64,000 nt of DNA from Bacteroidales bacterium (GTDB taxonomy: Bacteria; Bacteroidota; Bacteroidia; Bacteroidales; UBA932). The position numbers and the translations under genes are program-made. The stretch is taken from positions 1-64,000 of the forward strand of contig JAFPVJ010000001.1 of NCBI GenBank assembly GCA_017400135.1, in the 5' to 3' direction. Shown in pieces: positions 28,028-37,587 of the stretch (positions are counted from its first letter, which is position 1; each line of letters starts with the position of its first letter). The notes under the pieces were generated by a model. It was not told the origin of the DNA, ran no database searches, and worked only from the letters and a program-made list of their open reading frames with translations.

Positions 28028-31000
28028 TTATTGCTTTCCGAAACGATTGAAGCGGTAGGATAGACTGAACATCACGTAGCGGCCGAACTGGTGGACGCGG
28101 CGGTTGGTGATGTAGTCGGCCGTCATGGATGTGCTGAAGCCCCGGGTACGGTTGAAAAGGTCGTGGACGGCGGCGGAGAATTCGATGTTGTTGCGCGGCC
28201 CGAAACGGGCGCCGGCGCGGGCGTCGAAGATGTTGTCGTCCACCTTGTCGTAAGGGAGTCCCTGGGTGAAACTCTTGCTGTAGTTGCCACCGACGTAGAG
28301 GTGCTTGAAGATGTTGTTGACCTCCCATCCGACGTTGATCCGTTCCGTGAAATACTCGGTCGCGTCCTGCAGGTCGTTGTCCGAATAGATGTAGGATGCC
28401 GAACCGTTCAGGTTGATGCGGACGTTGCGGGAGAAGTTGCTGCGCATCCCGAGACGCAGCGTCGGCCGGTAGTTGCGGGTACGGGTCAGGGTTTCGTTGA
28501 TATAGGAAGGGGAACTGTCCCAGTTGAAAGAGGCGGCGGTGTTGAGGAACCAGCGTATCTTCTGCAGGGGAACGTCCAGGCGCACGCTGGCGTTGGCGCT
28601 GTAGCTGTTGGGCGCATTCTCCCAGGTGGAGAACGTGGACTGGGCGGGCATCGTATAGTCGTAGGCCGGGAGATAGGTGTCCCGGGCGTAATAGGTGCGG
28701 CGGTTTACGATGGGGTTCTGCGTCATCGAGAAGCCCGCGTTGGCCGAGAAAGTGCAGAGGGACCGGAGTTCCCGGGGAGTGCCGAAGAAACCGCCTCCGC
28801 CGGAGAAACCGCCGCCGGGACCGCGGCCTTCGAATCCTCCGCCGGGTCGTCCCATTTCTCCGCCTGCGGGGCGCCCTCCGTCATTTTCGGCCCGACCGGG
28901 AATCTCACCCCCCTGCGCGGCCAGCACTTCCTCCAGGCTCTGTCCGGCTTCCATCTGCCGTACGGTTTCCCGGCCGGCGCCGAGCACGGTACTGTAGGAA
29001 AGGCTGCCGCTGTGCGACCGGCTCTGCTTCAGGTCCGGATTGCCCGCCGAGACGCTGTACAGGTTGCTGTTGTTGATCCGGGGCCGGATCTGCTCCACGG
29101 AGGGCGTCGCATTCGAAGCGTTGTACGAGAGGCCCCAATGGTTGATCATCGACTGGGTGGAAAGGGACAGGTTCGGGGATAGGGAACGGAAGCGCTGGTC
29201 ATACAGGTCCTCCTCCGGGAACGTCTCGTGCTTGTTGATGCCGACGGAAGAATACCGGAGGCCGGCGCTGAGCACGGCACCGATGCCCTTGAGATAATTA
29301 CGGTAACTGAGATGGGCGGAACGGGTGTTGTTGTCGGTCGTATGGGTGTAGGTGTTGACCGTGTCCATGAGGCTCGTCAGCGGGTCCGAAATGTCGTATG
29401 CGAGCCGCTCCGTACGGCTGAAACTGTCCGACCAGCCCACGCCGGCCGAGAGGGTCTGCCGGCTGTCGATCTCCCAGCTCAGGGAAGGGGACACGTTCCA
29501 ACTCCGGCTCGCTCCCAGCGTGGAGATGTCGATGACCTTGTGGCTGATGGTGGTCGTCGTGGAATCGGTCTTGAGACTGCTCCCGTCGCTGTCGGAGCCT
29601 GATCCGGAGATGTTCAAGCGCAGGCCGAGCTTGTCCATGAACCGTTTGTGGATGCCGAATCCGAGGCTGTATGAGGTACCCTCGGTACCGGTGTCGGTCC
29701 GGGTCGAGGTGCCCTGGCGGGGCAGGTCGTCCTGCCGGTTGTAATGGCTGCTCCAGGACTGGCTGCCGTTGTCCTGGAGGTGGAAGCTGCCGTTGAGGCT
29801 GATGCCACCGTCCTTCAGGTACTTTTGGGCGTTGAGGTTGAAGCTGTGCGCCTTGCCGGTCGTGACGGAACGGGAACTCTGGTCTTCCGAGCGGGAGTCA
29901 TACTTTTCGTTCGGGAAATAGATCTTTTCCGTAAGCGACTCGCTGACATTGTAAGTGTCTGAATAGGAATAACTTCCGCCCAGGGAGAACAGGACGAGGT
30001 TGCGGACGTCCGGGCTCATCCACCGCCGGTTGACCGAGGCGGAGAGGGAGAGGTTGCGCAGGTCCGGGCTTCCGCCGCCCCCGCCGGCGGAACGGAAGAA
30101 GTTGCCGCGGCGGGCGATCGAAGCGTCGTTGATGTTGTTAAGATTGGCCCGGAAGGTGGCCTGGAGGGTTTCTGAATGGGAGTTGAGGCTGACGCCGGTA
30201 GTGTAGCGGAACTTGTGGTAAGTGCTGTCCGTGTCGAATCCGCCGCCCGCCAGCAGGTCACCGTTGTAAACGGCCTTGGGCTTGTTTTTGGTACGGACGT
30301 CCAGGACGCGCTCCTTCTCCTCGTTCTCGCTGATCTTGTGGTGGGGGTCTTTGTTGGCGTATTCCTGGTAGGAACGGATGTCGACCACTTCCTCGGCGGG
30401 CAGGTTGTTGAGGGCGTTCATCGGGGCCTCGCCGAAAAGCAGGGCGCCGTCCACATAGACTCGCTTCACTTCCTCGTTGAGCACGGTGGCGCTGCTTTCC
30501 GTGACTTCAACTCCCGGCATTTGGGCCAGGATGTCAATGGCCATTTCTCCCTTGTTGATCTTGACGGCGGCAGCCCGGAAGATGATGGTGTCCTTGTCGA
30601 CGGCGACGGGCGGTACCGTTTCTTTCTTGACGGCCGCCTCCAGCCGGTAGGCTTCCGGCCTGAGATAAGCCACGACCTTGTTCTCGCCGGGCGTAACGTC
30701 CATCGAGTGCCCTTCTTCCGCATATCCGATCATGGAGAATCGGACCTGGGCCGTGCCGAGCGGGACATTGAAGATGCGGAAACGTCCGCTTTCAGCCACG
30801 GTGGTGAAAAGGGTGTCTTTCTTGGAGGTGACGACGATCACGACCGTCCCGGCGCCGGGCACCTCCTTGTCGCTTTCCTCTTCCGGTATGAACCAGACGC
30901 GCCCGGTGATGAAACCGCGATTCTGTGCTCCCGGACCGCCCGGCCCCTGAGGCATCCCGCCGGGTCCCTGGGGCATCCCTCCGGGGACGAATCCTCCGCC

Positions 31001-31108
31001 CGGCCGGTTCTGCCCGCCGGGGCCCTGCCAACCTTGTCCGCCCGGTCCCTGCGCCCAGCCCAGGACGCAGAGGAAAGCGAGGAAAAGAATGGCGGCGAAA
31101 CGTCTCAC
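28028..31108 (-). CDS. Outer-membrane beta-barrel protein of the TonB-receptor-like family
   Basis: 1026 residues from GTG 31106-31108 with signal peptide MRRFAAILFLAFLCVLGWAQ. A Gly/Pro/Gln-rich stretch (residues about 20-60) precedes a carboxypeptidase-regulatory-like domain (FITGRVWFIPEEESDK to MIGYAEEGHSMDV) and a plug-like region (YVDGALLFGEAPMNALNNLP, DIRSYQEYANKDP). A long barrel follows, ending in aromatic YVMFSLSYRFNRFGKQ. This is the pattern of the OMP_b-brl_3 group. A second Gly/Arg-rich insertion (residues about 735-800) interrupts a barrel loop. It lies 6 nt after truA and just upstream of exbB-exbD-tonB, so it may be a client of that system. The ligand is unknown. Confidence 0.85.
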   Translation of the reverse strand: MRRFAAILFLAFLCVLGWAQGPGGQGWQGPGGQNRPGGGFVPGGMPQGPGGMPQGPGGPGAQNRGFITGRVWFIPEEESDKEVPGAGTVVIVVTSKKDTLFTTVAESGRFRIFNVPLGTAQVRFSMIGYAEEGHSMDVTPGENKVVAYLRPEAYRLEAAVKKETVPPVAVDKDTIIFRAAAVKINKGEMAIDILAQMPGVEVTESSATVLNEEVKRVYVDGALLFGEAPMNALNNLPAEEVVDIRSYQEYANKDPHHKISENEEKERVLDVRTKNKPKAVYNGDLLAGGGFDTDSTYHKFRYTTGVSLNSHSETLQATFRANLNNINDASIARRGNFFRSAGGGGGSPDLRNLSLSASVNRRWMSPDVRNLVLFSLGGSYSYSDTYNVSESLTEKIYFPNEKYDSRSEDQSSRSVTTGKAHSFNLNAQKYLKDGGISLNGSFHLQDNGSQSWSSHYNRQDDLPRQGTSTRTDTGTEGTSYSLGFGIHKRFMDKLGLRLNISGSGSDSDGSSLKTDSTTTTISHKVIDISTLGASRSWNVSPSLSWEIDSRQTLSAGVGWSDSFSRTERLAYDISDPLTSLMDTVNTYTHTTDNNTRSAHLSYRNYLKGIGAVLSAGLRYSSVGINKHETFPEEDLYDQRFRSLSPNLSLSTQSMINHWGLSYNASNATPSVEQIRPRINNSNLYSVSAGNPDLKQSRSHSGSLSYSTVLGAGRETVRQMEAGQSLEEVLAAQGGEIPGRAENDGGRPAGGEMGRPGGGFEGRGPGGGFSGGGGFFGTPRELRSLCTFSANAGFSMTQNPIVNRRTYYARDTYLPAYDYTMPAQSTFSTWENAPNSYSANASVRLDVPLQKIRWFLNTAASFNWDSSPSYINETLTRTRNYRPTLRLGMRSNFSRNVRINLNGSASYIYSDNDLQDATEYFTERINVGWEVNNIFKHLYVGGNYSKSFTQGLPYDKVDDNIFDARAGARFGPRNNIEFSAAVHDLFNRTRGFSTSMTADYITNRRVHQFGRYVMFSLSYRFNRFGKQ

Positions 31109-31114
31109 GTCCGG

Positions 31115-31990
31115 TTAGACAGTTGACTTCGTCAAAGGTTTAATGAGGGCTTTTGGATATTCGACTTTCGAAAGGAACAGGGCGTGCCCCGGCACGGAGT
31201 CGCCCGCGAGAGAACGCAGGCTTTCGCGGGAGGAGGCGGGGGAAAGGCTTTCATCGACAGGCAGGATCAGCGAGGCGAATCCATCGATGCTGCGCTTGCC
31301 GCGGCCGACTTCCAACAGGGTGCCGACAAGGGCCCGCACCATGTTCCGGAGGAAGCGGTCGGCGCTGATCCGGAAATAACAGTATCTCCAGTCGGAGGAC
31401 TCGCTTCCGGGTGCGGGAGCGGCGGGCTCGAAGCCCATCAGGGAGACATGGGTGGGGGTGTATGGCGCCCAGAACGCCTCCGTTACCGTGCAGACCGACG
31501 TCTTGACATCGGTCCCCGTCTTCTCGAAACAGGCGAAGTCATGCCGCCCCACCAGCAGCGCCGCAGCGCGGTTCATCGCCTCGAAATCCAAGTCCCAATC
31601 CCGCCGCAGCGAATATTTCTCCACGAACGGGTCCTTCATCCTGTGCAAAAAGTATGTATATTTGCGTTGGCAAGCGTCGAAACGGGCGTGAAAGTCCGGC
31701 GCCGCCGGGGTCACCGAATGGACCACGACGGAAGGCGGCAGGATGGCATTTAATTTGTAGGCTAATTCCGCCGGGTCCGGCGCCCCGACATCTTCGATGT
31801 CAAAATGGGCGACATACCCGATCGCGTTGACCTTGGAGTCGGTCCGGCCGGCTCCGGTCACGCCGGTTTTGGTCCGCAGCAGCTTCGAGAGCGCGTCCTC
31901 GAGACATTCCTGCACGGAAGCCTCGCCGCTCTGGACCTGCCAGCCGCAGAAAGAAGCGCCGTCGTACGACAGTTTGACAGTGTAACGCAT
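31115..31990 (-). CDS. truA: tRNA pseudouridine synthase A
   Basis: Modifies U38-U40 in the tRNA anticodon arm. It has 291 residues from ATG 31988-31990 (MRYTVKLSYDGASFCGWQ). The longer open frame upstream is only the antisense of moxR. The catalytic Asp lies in TGAGRTDSKVNAIG, where the usual RTDxGVHA is altered after the Asp. YTYFLHRMKDPF and FLRNMVRALVGTLLEVGRG match the C-terminal half. A TACATTTG box lies 5 nt before the ATG. The barrel protein follows. Confidence 0.93.
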   Translation of the reverse strand: MRYTVKLSYDGASFCGWQVQSGEASVQECLEDALSKLLRTKTGVTGAGRTDSKVNAIGYVAHFDIEDVGAPDPAELAYKLNAILPPSVVVHSVTPAAPDFHARFDACQRKYTYFLHRMKDPFVEKYSLRRDWDLDFEAMNRAAALLVGRHDFACFEKTGTDVKTSVCTVTEAFWAPYTPTHVSLMGFEPAAPAPGSESSDWRYCYFRISADRFLRNMVRALVGTLLEVGRGKRSIDGFASLILPVDESLSPASSRESLRSLAGDSVPGHALFLSKVEYPKALIKPLTKSTV

Positions 31991-31995
31991 ATATG

Positions 31996-32003
31996 CAAAT
32001 GTA
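31996..32003 (-). promoter_or_regulatory. truA -7 promoter element (near-leaderless)
   Basis: TACATTTG on the minus strand, a full TAnnTTTG match, five bases before the truA ATG. No good -33 element is seen. A leaderless truA transcript is predicted. Confidence 0.5.
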
Positions 32004-32011
32004 AGTAAAAT

Positions 32012-33004
32012 ATGGAAAACGTAAACATCAAGGAACTCAACGAGCGCATCCAGAAAGAAAGCGCGTTCGTGGATATCCTCTCCTTGGAAATGGGTAAGGT
32101 CATCGTGGGTCAGAAGCATCTCGTCGAGAACCTGCTCATCGGCCTCCTCGCCAACGGACATATCCTCCTCGAGGGCGTCCCCGGCCTGGCCAAGACCCTG
32201 GCGATCAACACCCTGTCCCAGGCCGTCAACGCGAAGTTCAGCCGCATCCAGTTCACCCCGGACCTGTTGCCGGCGGATGTCATCGGCACGTTGATCTATT
32301 CCCAGAAGAACGAGCGTTTCGAAGTCCACAAGGGCCCCATCTTCGCCAATTTCGTGCTGGCCGATGAAATCAACCGCAGTCCCGCCAAGGTCCAGTCCGC
32401 CTTGCTGGAAGCGATGCAGGAGCGCCAGGTGACCCTCGGCGACGAGACCTACAAGATCCCCGAGCCCTTCCTCGTGATGGCCACGCAGAATCCGATCGAG
32501 CAGGAGGGTACCTACCCGCTTCCCGAAGCCCAGGTGGACCGTTTCATGCTCAAGGTCGTCGTGAATTATCCCAAGAAGGAGGAGGAGCGCCTGATCGTCC
32601 GCATGAACAACAGCGGTGAGTTCCCTCGTCCCAACCCCGTGGTCAACCCGGAAGATATCGTCAGGGCCCGTCAGGTGGTGCGCGACGTCTACATGGATGA
32701 GAAGATCGAGCGTTATATCGTCGATATCGTCTATGCCACCCGCACTCCGGAGGAATATGGCCTGAAGGACCTTAAGGGCCTGATTTCCTACGGCGCCTCC
32801 CCGCGTGCCAGCATTTCGCTGAGCCTGGCGGCCAAGGCCTACGCCTTCATCAAGCGCCGCGGCTATGTCATCCCCGAGGACGTGCGCGCCGTCTGCAACG
32901 AGGTGCTCCGCCACCGCATCGGCCTGACCTACGAGGCCGAAGCCGAAAACGTCACGACCGAGCAGATCATCGCCCAGGTCATCAACGCCGTCATCGTACC
33001 GTAA
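32012..33004 (+). CDS. moxR: MoxR-family AAA+ ATPase
   Basis: 330 residues. Walker A GVPGLAKT, Walker B FVLADEINRSPAKVQSALLE, sensor MATQNPIEQEGTYPLPEAQ and arginine-finger region DRFMLKV are all present. MoxR ATPases act as chaperones for VWA-domain proteins encoded beside them, and two such proteins (BatA, BatB) follow. It opens the Bat operon. Its stop overlaps the next start in TAATG. Confidence 0.96.
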   Translation: MENVNIKELNERIQKESAFVDILSLEMGKVIVGQKHLVENLLIGLLANGHILLEGVPGLAKTLAINTLSQAVNAKFSRIQFTPDLLPADVIGTLIYSQKNERFEVHKGPIFANFVLADEINRSPAKVQSALLEAMQERQVTLGDETYKIPEPFLVMATQNPIEQEGTYPLPEAQVDRFMLKVVVNYPKKEEERLIVRMNNSGEFPRPNPVVNPEDIVRARQVVRDVYMDEKIERYIVDIVYATRTPEEYGLKDLKGLISYGASPRASISLSLAAKAYAFIKRRGYVIPEDVRAVCNEVLRHRIGLTYEAEAENVTTEQIIAQVINAVIVP

Positions 33005-33900
33005 TGCAACGCAGCAAGACCGACGTCGCGGACTTGCTGAAAAAAGTCCGCAAGATCGAGATCAAGACCCGGGCGCTGAGCCACCAGGTCTTCGCGGGCG
33101 AATATCATTCCGCCTTCAAGGGCCGGGGCATGGCCTTCAGCGAGGTGCGTGAGTACCAGTACGGCGACGATGTCCGCAACATGGACTGGAACGTCACCGC
33201 CCGGCTGCGCGCCCCCTACGTGAAGGTGTTTGAAGAGGAACGCGAACTGACCGTCGTGCTGCTCGTGGACGTGAGCCGTTCGGGCCTGTTCGGCACGGCG
33301 GTCCATACCAAGCGGGAGCAGCTGGCCGAGATTGCGGCCGTGCTCGCTTTCAGTGCCAGTATCAACAACGACAAGGTCGGCGCCCTTTTCTTCAGCGACC
33401 ACGTGGAGAAGTTCATCCCGCCCAAGAAAGGCCGCAGCCACCTGCTGCACATCATCCGTGAGATCATCGAACTGGAGCCGACTTCCGACGCGACCGACAT
33501 CGGCGAGGCCCTGCGTTTCCTGACCAATGCGATCAAGAAGAAATGCACCGCATTCCTCCTCAGCGACTTGGTCGACGTGGATGCGGAGGGCAATCCCCGC
33601 TATGAGGAGGCCCTGAAGGTGGCCGCCGGCCGCCACGACCTCTCGGTCATCAAGGTCACCGACCCGCGCGAAAAAGAGATTCCGGACGTCGGCCTGGTCC
33701 ATGTCAAGGACTCTGAGACCGGCGCCTCCGCCTGGGTCAACACGTCCTCCAAGGCGGTCCGCTCCCGTTATGCGGAATGGTACCGTACGGTCTCGGACCG
33801 CGAGAAACGCCTTTTCAACCAATATCAGATAGACAGTGTCGACATTGCCACCGACGGGGATTACGTCAAGGGGCTGATGTCGCTTTTCCAGCATAAATGA
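33004..33900 (+). CDS. DUF58 domain protein of the Bat operon
   Basis: 298 residues. It has the DUF58 signature YHSAFKGRGMAFSEVREYQYGDDVRNMDWNVTARL, followed by a degenerate VWA-like domain with VVLLVDVSRSGLFG, which has a MIDAS-like DxSxS. DUF58 proteins accompany MoxR and Bat genes. The molecular role is not established. One-base overlap with moxR and 4-nt overlap (ATGA) with the next gene. Confidence 0.92.
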   Translation: MQRSKTDVADLLKKVRKIEIKTRALSHQVFAGEYHSAFKGRGMAFSEVREYQYGDDVRNMDWNVTARLRAPYVKVFEEERELTVVLLVDVSRSGLFGTAVHTKREQLAEIAAVLAFSASINNDKVGALFFSDHVEKFIPPKKGRSHLLHIIREIIELEPTSDATDIGEALRFLTNAIKKKCTAFLLSDLVDVDAEGNPRYEEALKVAAGRHDLSVIKVTDPREKEIPDVGLVHVKDSETGASAWVNTSSKAVRSRYAEWYRTVSDREKRLFNQYQIDSVDIATDGDYVKGLMSLFQHK

Positions 33901-34898
33901 GAAGATTGCCGATCATCCTCGCCGCGTGGCTTCTGCCGCTGGCGGCTTTCTCCCAGGGCATCATTCCCGCAGGGGAGACCTTCCTGGAGGCGCTCCTGCC
34001 GCGCGATTCCGTCCTGGTGGCGGATCCTTTCGACTACGGGTTCATCCTGAAAAACGCCCCCAAGGGAGCCACCTACGAGCTTCCGGACCTGTCCAAGGGC
34101 CTCGTCGAAGGCGTGGCGGCCTCGTCCTGGCGGGTCGACAGCCTGCTGACCCTGAAGCAGCGGAGAGCTCTCTACAAGGGGGAAGACATTCCTGTCGACA
34201 TCCGGATCAGTACGCGGATCGTCCCTTTCGAGGAGGGGGAGATCCAGTTGCCTCCGCTGTCCGTCCGGCGCAGCCTGGACGGCATCGTGGACACCCTGGT
34301 CTTTGATCCGCAGATCCTGGATGTCCGGCCCATGCCCATCGATACGGCCACCTTCCAGATCCACGACATCAAGGGACAGATTCGCTATCCGCTCACGCTC
34401 AGCGAGATCCTTCCTTGGATCATGGGCTTCGACCTGCTGGCCGTCCTGGTCATCGGACTCGTGTGTCTGATCCTGAGCCGTCGGCGCAAGAATGAGGCTT
34501 CGCACTACAAGGAGCCGGCCTATATCGTGGCCCTGCGCGGCCTGGACAGATACAGGGGAGACAAATATTGGGCGCCGGAGAAGCAGAAAACGATGTATTC
34601 GGGGATTACCGATACGCTTCGGACCTACATTGAATCCCGATTCGACGTCAACGCCGAGGAAATGACGACCGCCGAGATCTTCGACAGCCTCAAGTCGGAA
34701 GAAGACCTGACGCCCGAGCTTTATGCGGAGGTGAAGGAACTCTTTGAACTGTCCGACTTCGTCAAGTTCGCCAAGCATACCGCTTCGGACGAGGAGAACG
34801 CCCGCGCCATCCCGACCGCCGTCCGCTTCGTCACATCGACCTATCAGACGCAGCTGGATGCGGAGGCCGCCCAAACGGAAAAGGAGGAGGAAGGATAA
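33897..34898 (+). CDS. Bat-operon membrane protein of unknown function
   Basis: 333 residues. Signal peptide MRRLPIILAAWLLPLAAFSQ, an exported beta-rich domain of about 150 residues (GEIQLPPLSVRRSLDG), one transmembrane helix (ILPWIMGFDLLAVLVIGLVCLIL), then a cytoplasmic helical region with RYRGDKYWAPEKQKTMYSGI and TDTLRTYIESRFDVNAEEMT. This layout mirrors BatD and DUF4381-type proteins. It occupies the usual slot between the DUF58 gene and batA. It overlaps both neighbours (4 nt and 1 nt), indicating translational coupling. Confidence 0.85.
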   Translation: MRRLPIILAAWLLPLAAFSQGIIPAGETFLEALLPRDSVLVADPFDYGFILKNAPKGATYELPDLSKGLVEGVAASSWRVDSLLTLKQRRALYKGEDIPVDIRISTRIVPFEEGEIQLPPLSVRRSLDGIVDTLVFDPQILDVRPMPIDTATFQIHDIKGQIRYPLTLSEILPWIMGFDLLAVLVIGLVCLILSRRRKNEASHYKEPAYIVALRGLDRYRGDKYWAPEKQKTMYSGITDTLRTYIESRFDVNAEEMTTAEIFDSLKSEEDLTPELYAEVKELFELSDFVKFAKHTASDEENARAIPTAVRFVTSTYQTQLDAEAAQTEKEEEG

Positions 34899-35881
34899 TG
34901 TATTTCGAGTATCCCAAGCTGCTCTGGCTTCTCGCGATCCCGGTCGTGCTCCTGGCCCATTATCTCTGGCTGGAGCTGTCCGGCCGCCGGCCGCATTTCC
35001 GGGTTCCGTCCGCCACGCCTTGGACATTGACGGGGACCTCCCCCCTGGCCGTCCTGCGCCACCTGCCTTTCGTGCTGCGGCTTGCAGCCCTTGCCCTGAT
35101 CATCGTCTGCATCGCACGCCCCCGCTCGTCTTCTCAGTTGGAGAAAATCGATACCGAGGGCATCGACATCATGCTGGCGATGGATGTTTCGACCAGTATG
35201 CTGGCCCGGGATTTCTCGCCCGACCGCATCAGCGCCGCCAAGGATATCGCCATCGAATTCATCGCCGAACGTCCTTCCGACCGGATCGGAATCGTCGTCT
35301 TCGCCGGCGAGAGCTACACCCAGTGTCCGCTGACCACGGACCGGGCCACCCTGATCAACCTGATGAAGGAAGTCACCACGGACCTGATCGAGGACGGCAC
35401 TGCCATCGGAAACGGTCTTTCGACTGCGGTGGCGCGCCTGAAGGATTCAGACGCCAAGAGCCGGGTCGTCATCCTGTTGACTGACGGTGTCAACAACTGC
35501 GGCGAAGTTTCCCCGGAAACGGCGGCCGAGATCGCCAAGACCTACGGCGTGCGTGTCTATACGATCGGCGTAGGTGCCAACGGGATGGCCCCTTATCCGG
35601 TCATCACCCCTTGGGGTGTCGAGACCCGCAACATCCAGGTGGAAATCGATGAAAAACTGCTTCAGACCATCGCTGAAGCGACCGGAGGACGCTATTTCCG
35701 GGCGACGGACAATACCAAGCTCGCCGAGATCTACAGCGAGATCGGCAAGATGGAAAAGGTCCGCACGACCATCGACAGTTTCCCCGTCTATAAGGAGCTG
35801 TATGGCAAGTATGCCCTTGCGGCACTGATCTGCCTGCTGCTCGAATTGCTGATCCGTCTTTTCCTGAAACGCCTGCCATGA
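34898..35881 (+). CDS. batA: BatA, membrane VWA-domain protein
   Basis: 327 residues. Two N-terminal transmembrane segments (LLWLLAIPVVLLAHYLWL; LPFVLRLAALALIIVCIARP), a VWA domain with MIDAS motif AMDVSTSMLARDFSPDR and the downstream TDG in ILLTDGVNNCGEVSP, and a C-terminal membrane helix. Named for Bacteroides aerotolerance. The biochemical role is unknown, probably an envelope stress complex with BatB-E. Overlaps batB by 4 nt. Confidence 0.94.
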   Translation: MYFEYPKLLWLLAIPVVLLAHYLWLELSGRRPHFRVPSATPWTLTGTSPLAVLRHLPFVLRLAALALIIVCIARPRSSSQLEKIDTEGIDIMLAMDVSTSMLARDFSPDRISAAKDIAIEFIAERPSDRIGIVVFAGESYTQCPLTTDRATLINLMKEVTTDLIEDGTAIGNGLSTAVARLKDSDAKSRVVILLTDGVNNCGEVSPETAAEIAKTYGVRVYTIGVGANGMAPYPVITPWGVETRNIQVEIDEKLLQTIAEATGGRYFRATDNTKLAEIYSEIGKMEKVRTTIDSFPVYKELYGKYALAALICLLLELLIRLFLKRLP

Positions 35882-36879
35882 TCATTTTCGCCCGTAGCTT
35901 ATACCTGTGGCTCTTGCTGCTCGTTCCGCTCATCCCGATTGCGTATGGGGTGACCCGGCGTCTCCGTACGCTGCGCGTCCGCAAGTTCGGCGACGAGACC
36001 CTGGTCGAGGAACTGATGCCTTCCCGCTCCCGCAGCAAGGGCTGGGTGCGCGTCATCCTCTGGACCCTGGCGTTCGCCTGTTTCGTGATCGGGCTGGCAC
36101 GGCCCCAGGTCGGCGCCAAACTCCGGGAGCATGAGACCAAGGGGGCGGAGATCATGATCTGCCTGGACGTCTCCAATTCGATGCTGGCCCAGGATTATTC
36201 CCCGAACCGGCTCGAACGCGCCAAACTGGCGATCTCGCGCCTCGTGGACAAGCTTCAGGAGGACCGCATCGGGCTCATCGTCTTTGCGGGAACTTCCTTC
36301 GTCCAGTTGCCCATCACGACCGACTATGTGTCGGCCAAGATGTTCCTGAGCTCCATCGACACGCGTTCCGTTCCGATCCAGGGCACGGCGATTGGAGATG
36401 CCATCCTGACGGCGGCCAAGGGCTTCAGCGCCCAGAGTGAAAAGAGCCGCGCCATCATCGTGATCACGGACGGCGAGAACCACGAGGACGACCCCGTCGC
36501 CGCCGCCCGGCAGGCGACGGAACTCGGGTGCAAGGTCTATGCGATCGGCGTGGGATCCTCCCAGGGCCAGCCCATTCCCGTGGAGGGGGGACTGCTCCGG
36601 GACAAGGAAGGCAACATCGTCGTTACGCGCCTGGACGAGAAGACGCTCCGGGACGTGGCCTCGGCCGGCAACGGTGCCTATATCCATGCGGGCAGCGAGG
36701 AGTTCGGTCTCAATCCCATCATCGATGACATCCGCAAGATGGAAGCGGAAAAGTTCAATTCCGTCGTGTTCGAGGAATTCGACGAACAATATATGTATTT
36801 CTTTGCCGCCGCGCTCGCTCTCTTCGTGCTGGAGCTGTTGATCGGCGAGCGGCGCCCGAAAAGGAGATTGTTCGAATGA
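35878..36879 (+). CDS. batB: BatB, membrane VWA-domain protein
   Basis: 333 residues, paralogous to BatA. N-terminal membrane segments (LYLWLLLLVPLIPIAYGV; VILWTLAFACFVIGLARP), MIDAS CLDVSNSMLAQDYSPNRL, ITDGENHEDDPVAAA, and a C-terminal membrane helix YFFAAALALFVLELLIG. Overlaps batC by 4 nt (ATGA). Confidence 0.94.
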   Translation: MIIFARSLYLWLLLLVPLIPIAYGVTRRLRTLRVRKFGDETLVEELMPSRSRSKGWVRVILWTLAFACFVIGLARPQVGAKLREHETKGAEIMICLDVSNSMLAQDYSPNRLERAKLAISRLVDKLQEDRIGLIVFAGTSFVQLPITTDYVSAKMFLSSIDTRSVPIQGTAIGDAILTAAKGFSAQSEKSRAIIVITDGENHEDDPVAAARQATELGCKVYAIGVGSSQGQPIPVEGGLLRDKEGNIVVTRLDEKTLRDVASAGNGAYIHAGSEEFGLNPIIDDIRKMEAEKFNSVVFEEFDEQYMYFFAAALALFVLELLIGERRPKRRLFE

Positions 36880-37583
36880 GAAAGTATATTTTGGCAGGGA
36901 TCCTGCTGCTCGTCCTTCCGCTGTCATTGCTGGCCCAGGCCGACCGGCACGAGGTACGTGCCGGCAACCGGAAGTTCCGTAAGGGCGATTTCAAGGCGGC
37001 CGAGATCGACTATCGCAAGGCGGTCCTGAAGGATACGGCCTCCGTGGCCGGGCAATATGACCTCGCTTCCTCCCTGTACCGGCAGGAAGATTATGCGTCG
37101 GCGGCCCAGGCGCTGGCTGCCATCAAGGAAGCCGCTCCCGCTACGCCCCACGCGGCGGACTATTTCTACAATGCGGGCGACGTGGCCCTCCAGCAAAAGG
37201 ATTACAAGGCGGCGGTGGAAGCGTTCATGCAGTCGCTGCTGCTGCGTCCGGAAGATCTGGATGCGAAGGAAAACTACCTCTATGCCAAGAAAATGCTGGA
37301 AAACGAGCAGCAGAACGGTGGCGGGGGACAGGACAACCAGGATCAAGACCAGGACCAGAATCAGGATCAAAACCAGGATCAGCAGAACCAGGACCAGAAC
37401 CAGCAGAATCAGGATCAGCAGCAGGACCAGGGCGGCAGTCAGCCCCAGGAGTCCAAGATCTCTCCCCAGCAGGCCCAGCAGATGATCCAGGCGATCCAAG
37501 CCAAGGAAAAAGAGACCCAGGACAAGGTCAACAAGGAGAAAGCGGCGTTGCTGAAGTCCAGGCAGCGTGAAAAGAATTGGTAA
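36876..37583 (+). CDS. batC: BatC, TPR protein with Gln/Asp/Asn-rich tract
   Basis: 235 residues. Signal peptide MRKYILAGILLLVLPLSLLAQ, then TPR repeats (AGNRKFRKGDFKAAEIDYRK, ADYFYNAGDVALQQKDYKAA). A tract of about 40 residues made almost only of Gln, Asp and Asn follows (37327-37440), then a charged helix SPQQAQQMIQAIQAKEKETQ. The tract is encoded by short CAG/GAC/AAC-type DNA repeats and could vary in length. It is a periplasmic scaffold in the Bat complex by inference. Confidence 0.92.
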   Translation: MRKYILAGILLLVLPLSLLAQADRHEVRAGNRKFRKGDFKAAEIDYRKAVLKDTASVAGQYDLASSLYRQEDYASAAQALAAIKEAAPATPHAADYFYNAGDVALQQKDYKAAVEAFMQSLLLRPEDLDAKENYLYAKKMLENEQQNGGGGQDNQDQDQDQNQDQNQDQQNQDQNQQNQDQQQDQGGSQPQESKISPQQAQQMIQAIQAKEKETQDKVNKEKAALLKSRQREKNW

Positions 37584-37587
37584 GCGT

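Noticed and set aside
31991..32914. N-terminal extension of truA (first 308 codons of the longest frame)
   Set aside because: It is the antisense of moxR; truA homology begins at MRYTVKLSYDG and a promoter box lies directly in front of it.
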